The notes beneath the pieces are model-generated. The model was not told the DNA's origin. It ran no database searches and saw nothing but the letters and a program-made list of their open reading frames with translations. From positions 1-5,108 of the forward strand of contig JAEWYV010000159.1 of the NCBI GenBank assembly GCA_023458615.1: DNA of 5,108 nucleotides, read 5' to 3'. Positions 1 to 5,108 of this stretch are shown piece after piece; the first letter of the stretch is position 1, and each line of letters starts with the position of its first letter. This stretch comes from Bacillota bacterium (lineage in GTDB: Bacteria > Bacillota > Clostridia > Christensenellales > CAG-138). The position numbers were made by a program, and so were the translations under genes.

Positions 1-1333
1 TATTATCCGTCCCGTTGTTTTTAGGGACGAATACCTCGGCCCGCGGGTCGATATAGGGTGAAAAGCCCATAAACTCCGCATAGGCACCGTCATTATAACC
101 GGTATAGAGCACAACATCCTCCGGCTCATTCTCCTGAAGTAAATAATCGATGGGAGCGGCGACCGGCGGCGGGAGGGAAGCTTTTCTGAGACTGACAACC
201 TGCGCCTGCGCCAGATAGAGAATCCCGATTATAAAGAGAACGATCAACACGGCACGAAGCCGCAATGCAGATCTGGCACTTCTCGCCCGTTCCACCGGCA
301 AATGGATATCCCGTAAGATGTAAGATAGCGGAACGATTCCGCAGATGATGAACACAACAAAATTTCGTACGGACGACAGCGCGAGAATCGCGGTGCCGAA
401 GGTCAACAGCGCATAACGCAGCTTTGTGGTGCGCTGCTGACGAAAGAGATATACCGCTAGGATTCCAAAGAAACTCGCAAAGATGACCATGCCCAGCAGC
501 AGATTGATATTGGCCGGTTTCATCTCGTTGATCTGCGCAAATTCGGAATAGCCGTATGAACGAAACAAATAGGTCATCGCCCGAAGCCCGTATGGATTAC
601 AAAACCCTGCGGCGAGCACCAGAAGGATTGCCGCAAAGAGTGATCGCTTGTCATATCCCTGCCCGCGAATCGGCCCGATTTGAAAACGAAACGAATCCAC
701 GACGTATGGTAAAAGGAGAACAAATTGCATCGGCCACATGGCGGCGTGCAGATTGATTAACAGCGCCGAGAGGATGGGCAAGGGCAGTAGCCAAACAGGC
801 TTTTGCGCGGCGATAAAGCGCTCTAAAAAATAGAGCTCCGATAGCAGGATCAGCAGTGTAAACATGATGGGGCGCGTGAATAAAAACTGCGTAAGCAAAA
901 CCGATACGGGCATGGTTGCGAGAAAAGCGGCGAGGAAATTGTGATTGGAGAGGAGCATTGCCATCCGGTAAGTGACCAGAACAATACAGGCAAAGACAAT
1001 GCAGGTCAGCGCAAAGATGCCGTATGCACCAAGATTGGAATATACCAGCCAGAATACGACGGAGGAGAGCCACTGCTGCATGACAAACGCCATGTTATGG
1101 TGCATCGTAAACGGCTCCACCATCGGGATGCCATTTGAGAGGACATATCGCCCGCTGGCGAGCAAAAACCATAGATCGTTATCCAGCGCTGGAAAAAGGA
1201 ACAGGCATGGCAGAAACAGAAGGAGCATCAGCAACAGGCGGCCTCTTTGCTCGACGGGGCGCGCGGGGGGCGCTAACAGTTGCCCCAGGGAGCCCTGCCG
1301 CATGCTTACCGTTGTGATCGCCTTTTGCTTCAT
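1..1333 (-). CDS. Polytopic membrane protein, GT-C glycosyltransferase-like (3' end outside window)
   Basis: The frame stays open for 444 codons from ATG at 1333 to the left edge; the C-terminus is missing. About ten hydrophobic segments are visible (first at about 32-49, last at about 358-377), so this is an integral membrane protein. Just after the first helix comes DNDLWFLLASGRYVLSNGIP (51-70). This resembles the 'DpDlWwHLa.Gr.i...GiP..dpfs' signature of a widespread group of uncharacterised GT-C-like proteins; in GT-C enzymes an acidic motif in this first external loop is catalytic. Other matching landmarks are NLHAAMWPM (194-202), CNPYG (245-249), INEMKP (268-273), SVRNF (321-325) and NDGAYAEFMGFSPYIDPRAE (414-433), the last resembling the family's late 'GGYL....fiDgRa' motif. 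The natural substrate is unknown. GAGG (1344-1341) seven bases upstream supports the start. A terminator separates it from the tad operon, so its own promoter is expected; I could not identify one. Confidence 0.85.
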   Translation of the reverse strand, partial: MKQKAITTVSMRQGSLGQLLAPPARPVEQRGRLLLMLLLFLPCLFLFPALDNDLWFLLASGRYVLSNGIPMVEPFTMHHNMAFVMQQWLSSVVFWLVYSNLGAYGIFALTCIVFACIVLVTYRMAMLLSNHNFLAAFLATMPVSVLLTQFLFTRPIMFTLLILLSELYFLERFIAAQKPVWLLPLPILSALLINLHAAMWPMQFVLLLPYVVDSFRFQIGPIRGQGYDKRSLFAAILLVLAAGFCNPYGLRAMTYLFRSYGYSEFAQINEMKPANINLLLGMVIFASFFGILAVYLFRQQRTTKLRYALLTFGTAILALSSVRNFVVFIICGIVPLSYILRDIHLPVERARSARSALRLRAVLIVLFIIGILYLAQAQVVSLRKASLPPPVAAPIDYLLQENEPEDVVLYTGYNDGAYAEFMGFSPYIDPRAEVFVPKNNGTDN

Positions 1334-1393
1334 GTCTTAACCTCGTTTATCCATTTACCCAACTAAAGGAAAAAGGCCTCTCTGTGTTGCAAT
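1334..1393 (-). promoter_or_regulatory. Leader of the membrane-protein gene; ribosome binding site but no clear promoter
   Basis: These 60 bases between the terminator T-run and ATG at 1333 hold GAGG (1344-1341) at a seven-base spacing, which supports translation of the membrane-protein gene. I searched the minus strand for a -35/-10 pair; TTGCAA near 1392 has no matching -10 box at a 17-base spacing, and GATAAA near 1350 has no good -35. The promoter may be weak, of another sigma class, or transcription may read through the terminator. Confidence 0.45.
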
Positions 1394-1440
1394 AAAAACG
1401 CGCAGGGACAAGACCGCGTCCGGCCTGGCCAACTGCGCGT
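1394..1440 (-). terminator. Rho-independent terminator of the tad operon
   Basis: Read on the minus strand, the eight-base arm ACGCGCAG (1440-1433) pairs perfectly with CTGCGCGT (1405-1398), and the run TTTTT (1398-1394) follows at once. The 27-base loop is long for a terminator but can fold further: GGAC (1421-1418) pairs with GTCC (1409-1406) and stacks directly on the outer stem. It begins 31 bases after the stop of the DivIVA-like gene and lies before the ribosome binding site of the membrane-protein gene, so it probably closes the operon. Its efficiency is uncertain because of the loop and the short T-run. Confidence 0.7.
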
Positions 1441-1471
1441 GGTGGACATAAGCATCCATAGATCGACACGC

Positions 1472-2380
1472 TTATTTCCGAACGTAACCGTTGTCCGCAT
1501 TTGCGCCGTCGGGGCGCAAAATCTGCATGTAGGGTTGCGCCGGACGCTGCGGTTGCGGTTCGGGCTGCGGCTCCTGCGCAGTTCTATACTGACTGACCAA
1601 CTGATACGCTTCGGCAAACATGGTGGCAAGCCGATCCGCAATCTGTGCAAAATCCTTTTGTTGTGATACTACCGGCTGAGAGGGCATAGGTTGCGGTGCA
1701 GCAGGCTGCGGGACAAATCTGCTCTCGGCGGCGATAACGTCCGGATACGGCTGGCGGATAGGCATCTGAGCTGCGGTGTGTGCCGGGGCGGCATAGAACT
1801 GCGCGCTCGCCTGTTCCGGCGCTGGCCCAGTTGTAACTGAGCGCAGATAGCTTACTTCCTGCCGCAGGTGCTCGTTTTCTACGAGCAGACGCTCACGCTC
1901 GGCCTTCCAGGTTTCTACAAGGTTTGTCGCCTGCGCGACTGCGGCGCGCTGTTGCTGCGCTTCGCGCTCAAGCGCCTGCAGACGCTCCGCGTTGCCGTTT
2001 GTGGCAATTTCCTGACGCAGCCGCTCGAGTTCTTCGCGCTCCGCACCGTGGGATTTCACAGCCTGCAGCAGCGTGTTGATGCGCGCATTTGCCGTGTTTA
2101 ACTGCGCTTCTCGCTCCAGTAGGAGATCCTTTAGTTTCTTGATGCCGCAATTTCTTGCCTGCAGCTCGCTTTTGGTAGAGTCTAACTGCGCAATCAGATA
2201 CTCCTGCTCCTGCTTGGCAGCCGCCGCCTGCTGCGAAAAAATCCGTTTCACATTCTCGACATATGCCCGCACATCCTGTGGGTCATAGCCGGAGATGGCG
2301 CGCCGAAACCGCGCGTCCGCATCCATACGGCTGCGCAACGAGTCGATTCCGCGTTCGCTTCGGTCTAGTCGTTCATCCAT
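1472..2380 (-). CDS. DivIVA-like coiled-coil protein at the end of the tad operon
   Basis: This 302-residue protein has a DivIVA/GpsB-like N-terminal element, a long coiled coil and a disordered tail. Residues 1-20 form a charged leader. FRRAISGYDPQDVRAYVENV (25-44) resembles the DivIVA N-domain pattern 'F.....GYd...Vd.fl..v'. From about 45 to 180 the sequence is rich in Glu, Gln, Lys, Arg and Leu with heptad-like spacing, as expected for a coiled coil. Residues 184-240 are rich in Pro, Gln and Ala, a short predicted helix follows (about 243-268), and the end is a Pro/Gln repeat (270-283). DivIVA proteins sense curved membrane at poles and septa and recruit partners; a role in placing the Tad machine is inference. 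ATG at 2380 has GGAGG six bases upstream and overlaps the DUF192 stop (ATGGATGA), suggesting coupled translation. It could instead be a generic coiled-coil protein: the N-domain match is short and several DivIVA positions cannot be checked by eye. Confidence 0.72.
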   Translation of the reverse strand: MDERLDRSERGIDSLRSRMDADARFRRAISGYDPQDVRAYVENVKRIFSQQAAAAKQEQEYLIAQLDSTKSELQARNCGIKKLKDLLLEREAQLNTANARINTLLQAVKSHGAEREELERLRQEIATNGNAERLQALEREAQQQRAAVAQATNLVETWKAERERLLVENEHLRQEVSYLRSVTTGPAPEQASAQFYAAPAHTAAQMPIRQPYPDVIAAESRFVPQPAAPQPMPSQPVVSQQKDFAQIADRLATMFAEAYQLVSQYRTAQEPQPEPQPQRPAQPYMQILRPDGANADNGYVRK

Positions 2381-2717
2381 GGGTTACCTCCAGAACGTCG
2401 CCCGGTGAAATGTTACGCAATGCTGCCGCACCTGCCGGCAGCTCTAAAACATGCCGCGCACCATGCTGTCCTTTGCATAGCTTGCCGGGGGCAATTGCGT
2501 GATCCACGCGTAGAACTTGATTTGCTCGATCCAGATAGACGGCATCGATTGCATATCCCATTCCAATCGTATGGATGCAGGAACACGGCGTGAGCATCAG
2601 CCCGCCGTCTGGCTCCAGTTTGCGGCCCAATAGACCGCGCAACCGCGAGAAATATCCTTTTGCGTGCCACACGGTGGCAACGGGTTCTCCGGCTTTCCGG
2701 ATGATGAGTAGTTTCAT
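2373..2717 (-). CDS. DUF192 (UPF0127, COG1430) family protein
   Basis: This is a 114-residue protein of the DUF192 family, whose biochemical role is not established. The family pattern is clear: GLLGRKLEPDGGLML (about 28-42) is followed by PCSCIHTIGMGYAIDAVYLD (44-63), matching the family core 'c..iHt..M..piDv.flD'. VLELPAGAA (90-98) and ISPGDVLEV (103-111) then match the C-terminal 'vLElpaG......Gd.l'. No signal peptide or membrane segment is visible, unlike the exported members of the family, so it is probably cytoplasmic. The core carries C45 and C47, with another Cys at 81. I chose ATG at 2717 because GAGG overlaps the tadC stop at a suitable distance; a TTG at 2738 would add seven residues and has poorer support. 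It starts 10 bases after tadC and overlaps the next gene by 8 bases, so it is very likely cotranscribed with tad. From memory, DUF192 genes do occur beside tadC in other Gram-positive Tad loci, but I cannot verify this here. Confidence 0.85.
   Translation of the reverse strand: MKLLIIRKAGEPVATVWHAKGYFSRLRGLLGRKLEPDGGLMLTPCSCIHTIGMGYAIDAVYLDRANQVLRVDHAIAPGKLCKGQHGARHVLELPAGAAALRNISPGDVLEVTHG
2379..2390 (-). repeat. 12-base direct repeat, copy 2 (ribosome binding site of the DivIVA-like gene)
   Basis: This is the second copy of GAGGTAACCCAT on the minus strand, inside the last codons of the DUF192 gene. It provides the Shine-Dalgarno site for the ATG at 2380, the last two bases of the repeat being the first two of that start codon. 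In the DUF192 frame both copies read Glu-Val-Thr-His. Confidence 0.75.
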
Positions 2718-2729
2718 ATGGGTTACCTC
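2718..2729 (-). repeat. 12-base direct repeat, copy 1 (ribosome binding site of the DUF192 gene)
   Basis: On the minus strand GAGGTAACCCAT is identical to the stretch at 2390-2379. It overlaps the tadC stop codon and supplies the Shine-Dalgarno GAGG for the ATG at 2717. The two copies lie 339 bases apart and bracket the DUF192 gene almost exactly. Part of the match is expected, because both are ribosome binding sites, but the TAACCC in between is not constrained by that role. Confidence 0.75.
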
Positions 2730-3657
2730 ATTTACCAAACGTCGCCACCATATCCACTACGGCAGGGCCAAGCAGAATGATGAAGATGACAGGGAAGATA
2801 AACACAACCGTCGGGAGCATGATCTTAATGGGTGCCTTTGCCGCCTTGGCCTGGATGGACTGTTTCCGCTCGATGCGGAGCCGCTCGGACTGCACCTGCA
2901 ACACACTCTTGACCGAGGTGCCCAACTGATCCGCCTGCAACAAAGCGGTGACAAACACCGTCATCTCTTTTACGTCGCAACGATCCGCCATCTCTTTGAG
3001 AGCCGTTCTGCGAGGGACCCCCATCTGCACTTCGCGGATGGCATTATTCAACTCTGTAAGAACGATATTCTTATTCTTGGCATATTGCCGCACAATTGCG
3101 GAATCCAGCCCCAATCCTGCCTCTAAACTCACGACCAGGACGTCCATGACATCCGGCAGATCATGCGAGATGGATTCTTTGCGTGCTTTCACGCGGGAGC
3201 GCAGAAAAAAACTCGAACCAAGCACAGGGATGTTCGCCATTACCATCATGATCAGCAACCGATAGGTGATGTCGATTGGCACGAGCAGGAAGACGACGAT
3301 TCCGCCAACAAGAAACAGGAGCGTGAGCATGCTCTTGATGAAATTATACTCCTGCAACGTAACCGGAAGACCGGAAGCCTTGATCTGTTTCTCCAGTTTT
3401 TGGTTTGCCTTGCTGGGCTCCGTATTCGCCCGCTTTCCGGCCGAGCGGCGAACCATGTTTGTGACCTGGTTCATGACCGGCCGGATCACGCGCTCGGAGA
3501 ACGACTTTTTCAGCTCCTCGTCGCTATAGATACGCTCTGTCTCCTGAACCTGCGAAAAGCGGCGACGCATGAGATCCATCCGCCTGCCAAAACCACTGAG
3601 CAGCGCGAGCAAACAGAGAAACACCGCGATTGTGGAGACTAGGACAACAAGCCGCAT
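2728..3657 (-). CDS. tadC: TadC inner-membrane platform protein (T2SS F-domain)
   Basis: TadC is the second GspF-like platform protein of the Tad pilus and is thought to pair with TadB in the inner membrane. The product is 309 residues. It has an N-terminal membrane helix (about 3-22), a charged cytoplasmic linker (about 23-100) and a helix pair at about 107-126 and 131-151. The T2SSF domain (about 168-297) starts with DLPDVMDVLVVSLEAGLGLD, a close match to the TadC pattern 'lPd.lDlL..s.eAGl.ld'. The domain ends with the typical RKQSIQAKAAKAPIKIMLP and a hydrophobic segment closing in LLGPAV (residues 295-300). The ATG at 3657 is supported by AAAGGAG (3672-3666) with an eight-base spacer; this site follows directly on the tadB stop. 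The stop TGA (2730-2728) overlaps the ribosome binding site of the next gene. TadB and TadC are paralogues with the same fold and, here, the same length, but they differ clearly in sequence. Confidence 0.93.
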   Translation of the reverse strand: MRLVVLVSTIAVFLCLLALLSGFGRRMDLMRRRFSQVQETERIYSDEELKKSFSERVIRPVMNQVTNMVRRSAGKRANTEPSKANQKLEKQIKASGLPVTLQEYNFIKSMLTLLFLVGGIVVFLLVPIDITYRLLIMMVMANIPVLGSSFFLRSRVKARKESISHDLPDVMDVLVVSLEAGLGLDSAIVRQYAKNKNIVLTELNNAIREVQMGVPRRTALKEMADRCDVKEMTVFVTALLQADQLGTSVKSVLQVQSERLRIERKQSIQAKAAKAPIKIMLPTVVFIFPVIFIILLGPAVVDMVATFGK

Positions 3658-3672
3658 GCCGCGCGCTCCTTT

Positions 3673-4602
3673 CTACATCTTGATATTGACAATTTTCTGG
3701 ACGATGGAGAAACCGATTGCCTCCATCACCACACAGACGACCAGCATCATGCGTCCGGACGACGTGGTGAAAAACATATCGATATAGTTCGGGTTTAAGA
3801 ACATCAAGAACACGATGATTAAGACCGGAAGCGCACCAACAATATAGCCGCTGAGCCGTCCGGCGGAGGTCATCGTCTTTACCTCGCCACGCAGTTGGAT
3901 GCGTTGGTTGATGGTTCCCGAAATATTCTCCAGAATGACAGCAAGATTTCCGCCGATCTGCCGCTGAATCACTACCGCTGAGCAGACTAAATCAAGATCT
4001 GAGTTTTTGGTGCGGCTAACGAGCCGCGCAAGACTGGTTTCAAGCGGCATGCCATACTGTGTTTCGCGGTAGACGCGCATAAACTCACGCGAGATGGGTT
4101 CTTCCATCTCGTCTGCAACGCTCTTCATAGCGGTTTGGAATGATTGACCAACGCGCAGAGCATTGCAGATGATGGTCAGAGCATCGGACAGCTGTGTTCC
4201 AAAAAGCGCGAGACGCTTGTTGCGCTTGATCGTAACCCAAGTGATGGGGGCGGCACCGCCGAGGATGACCAAACCGATGCAAATACTCGTAGAAGCGCCA
4301 AGAAACAACGCGATGGCAGGAATGACTGCACCCGTTAGGGCCCAAATGGTAATAAACTCCTCCGCTCGGAGGGCTACACCTGCAACATACAGCTCGTCCG
4401 CAATCTGCTCGAGACGACGGGGCCGCAGTTTGTTCTTCTCCCTTTTGGAACGGCGCGCGGCGCTCTCTTCCGGCGTAATGTCAAAGAGATTTTGAACGCG
4501 CTGATCCATTGCGCGCCGTTCTTTGGTGCGCGCCATGGCTATGATATAGAAAATGAAATAGGAAGCAACCACACAAGCGATAACGACCAAAATTCGGGTC
4601 AT
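3673..4602 (-). CDS. tadB: TadB inner-membrane platform protein (T2SS F-domain)
   Basis: TadB is one of two GspF-like inner-membrane proteins that form the platform of the Tad pilus machine and contact the TadA ATPase. The product has 309 residues, normal for the family. A membrane helix lies at about residues 3-24. A charged cytoplasmic stretch (about 25-80) is followed by a helix pair at about 83-103 and 105-125. The T2SSF domain covers about 138-265 and includes QLSDALTIICNALRVGQSF and the conserved QIGGNLAVILENI; two C-terminal helices follow (about 250-269 and 283-304). I chose the ATG at 4602 because AAAGGAGG (4618-4611) sits eight bases upstream. A longer reading from TTG at 4626 would place that ribosome binding site inside the gene. 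It follows tadA after 77 bases and precedes tadC by 15 bases, so one operon is likely. The assignment as TadB over TadC rests on gene order plus sequence. Confidence 0.93.
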   Translation of the reverse strand: MTRILVVIACVVASYFIFYIIAMARTKERRAMDQRVQNLFDITPEESAARRSKREKNKLRPRRLEQIADELYVAGVALRAEEFITIWALTGAVIPAIALFLGASTSICIGLVILGGAAPITWVTIKRNKRLALFGTQLSDALTIICNALRVGQSFQTAMKSVADEMEEPISREFMRVYRETQYGMPLETSLARLVSRTKNSDLDLVCSAVVIQRQIGGNLAVILENISGTINQRIQLRGEVKTMTSAGRLSGYIVGALPVLIIVFLMFLNPNYIDMFFTTSSGRMMLVVCVVMEAIGFSIVQKIVNIKM

Positions 4603-4610
4603 GCGATGCG

Positions 4611-4618
4611 CCTCCTTT
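4611..4618 (-). promoter_or_regulatory. Ribosome binding site deciding the tadB start
   Basis: AAAGGAGG on the minus strand is a near-perfect anti-16S match eight bases before ATG at 4602. It lies inside the longer reading that begins with TTG at 4626, so the shorter 309-residue TadB is preferred. Confidence 0.85.
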
Positions 4619-4679
4619 CCAAACAATCTTTCACGGTGAGTCTCAAATCAATCTGTGGCATATACCCAATCATAACTGC

Positions 4680-5108
4680 TTAATTAAACCATTCATCCTT
4701 GAGTCCGGCGCCGGCGGCAATGAGCTTCTCGGCGCAGCGCGGCTTGATGCCCGTTGCGCGGAATCTTCCGGGTGTGCGCCCGTCGCCCATATCATAGATG
4801 AAAATTTCCTGCGTGACGATTACATCGCCTTCCATGCCGACCACCTCGCTGATGCTGATGATCTTTCTGCTGCCGTCGCGCATACGGGATTGCTGCACGA
4901 TGATGTCAATCGAGGAGGCGATTTGCTGGCGGATAGCCGAAAGGGGCAGGTTCATGCCCGCCATCAGAACCATGGTCTCCAGACGGGCAAGCATATCGCG
5001 TGTTGTGTTTGCGTGGCCGGTGGTCAGGGAGCCGTCGTGACCCGTGTTCATGGCCTGTAACATATCCAGCGCTTCGCCGCCGCGCACCTCACCGACGATG
5101 ATTCGATC
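4680..5108 (-). CDS. tadA: TadA/CpaF secretion ATPase, C-terminal part (5' end outside window)
   Basis: This is the cytoplasmic hexameric ATPase that powers assembly of the Tad (Flp) pilus; it belongs to the VirB11/GspE family of type II/IV secretion ATPases. Only the last 142 codons are visible, read open from the right edge to TAA at 4682-4680. The fragment begins with the Walker B region DRIIVGEVRGGEALDM, followed by the family's conserved stretch MNTGHDGSLTTGHAN, which carries the His-box residues. It ends with the usual tail, where RFRATGIKPRCAEKL matches the 'G.F.ATGI.P...EKL' ending seen in TadA/CpaF proteins. The Walker A motif, the Asp box and the N-terminal domain must lie beyond the window. 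The immediately downstream tadB and tadC support Tad identity over a generic GspE or PilB. Nothing in the visible part looks broken. The start codon cannot be placed. Confidence 0.95.
   Translation of the reverse strand, partial: DRIIVGEVRGGEALDMLQAMNTGHDGSLTTGHANTTRDMLARLETMVLMAGMNLPLSAIRQQIASSIDIIVQQSRMRDGSRKIISISEVVGMEGDVIVTQEIFIYDMGDGRTPGRFRATGIKPRCAEKLIAAGAGLKDEWFN

Noticed and set aside
651..1073. Minus-strand 140-codon frame inside the membrane-protein gene
   Set aside because: It overlaps in another frame the long open frame from 1333 to the left edge, which has hydrophobic segments and recognisable motifs throughout.
972..1340. Plus-strand 122-codon frame over the start of the membrane-protein gene
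   Set aside because: Antisense to a better supported gene; low-complexity Arg/Ser/Thr-rich product with no family resemblance.
1542..1580. Short tandem GGTTGCGGTTCGGGCTGCGG-like repeats, considered as a regulatory or CRISPR-like element
   Set aside because: They encode the Pro/Gln repeats of the DivIVA-like protein tail on the minus strand and have no unique spacers.
2575..3126. Plus-strand 183-codon frame opposite tadC and the DUF192 gene
   Set aside because: It is fully antisense to two well-recognised genes, resembles no known family and its composition (many His and Arg) is typical of an antisense shadow.
3163..3642. Plus-strand 159-codon frame opposite tadC
   Set aside because: Antisense shadow of tadC: His/Gln/Arg-rich, no recognisable domain and no convincing ribosome binding site.
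4600..4626. Longer tadB start at TTG 4626
   Set aside because: The strong AAAGGAGG site lies inside this extension and fits the ATG at 4602, where the hydrophobic N-terminus of TadB begins.

Overview
All recognisable genes in this window lie on the minus strand, so transcription runs from right (5108) to left (1). The window is the tail of a Tad (tight adherence / Flp-type IV pilus) locus followed by a separate membrane-protein gene. Strong AGGAGG-type ribosome binding sites, roughly balanced base composition, a DivIVA-like protein and the tadA-tadB-tadC order fit a Gram-positive anaerobe of the Firmicutes (Clostridia-like). That taxonomic guess is an inference; no marker gene is present to settle it.

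Region by region in the direction of transcription: 5108-4680 is the last 142 codons of tadA/cpaF, the Tad secretion ATPase (start lies outside the window). After a 77-base gap comes tadB (4602-3673) and, 15 bases later, tadC (3657-2728). These are the two inner-membrane platform proteins, each 309 residues long. Ten bases after tadC is a small DUF192 (UPF0127) protein (2717-2373), whose end overlaps by 8 bases the start of a 302-residue DivIVA-like coiled-coil protein (2380-1472). A stem-loop followed by a T-run (1440-1394) most likely ends this operon. The last gene (1333-1, running off the left edge) encodes a polytopic membrane protein of a GT-C glycosyltransferase-like type with its own ribosome binding site.

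How they may work together: TadA hydrolyses ATP in the cytoplasm and drives the TadB/TadC platform, which extrudes or retracts the Flp pilus. Pilin, prepilin peptidase, TadZ and TadE/F genes are not in the window and would be expected upstream, to the right. The less ordinary part is the operon tail: a DUF192 protein and a DivIVA-type protein appear to be translated together with the motor. DivIVA-family proteins bind membranes at poles and septa, so the natural hypothesis is that this one positions or clusters the pilus machine. The DUF192 gene sits between two copies of a 12-base direct repeat that carries the ribosome binding site, which gives it a cassette-like look. No stretch longer than 300 bases lacks a gene; the largest gap is 138 bases (1334-1471) and holds the terminator. 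I saw no tRNA, rRNA, CRISPR, insertion sequence or riboswitch.
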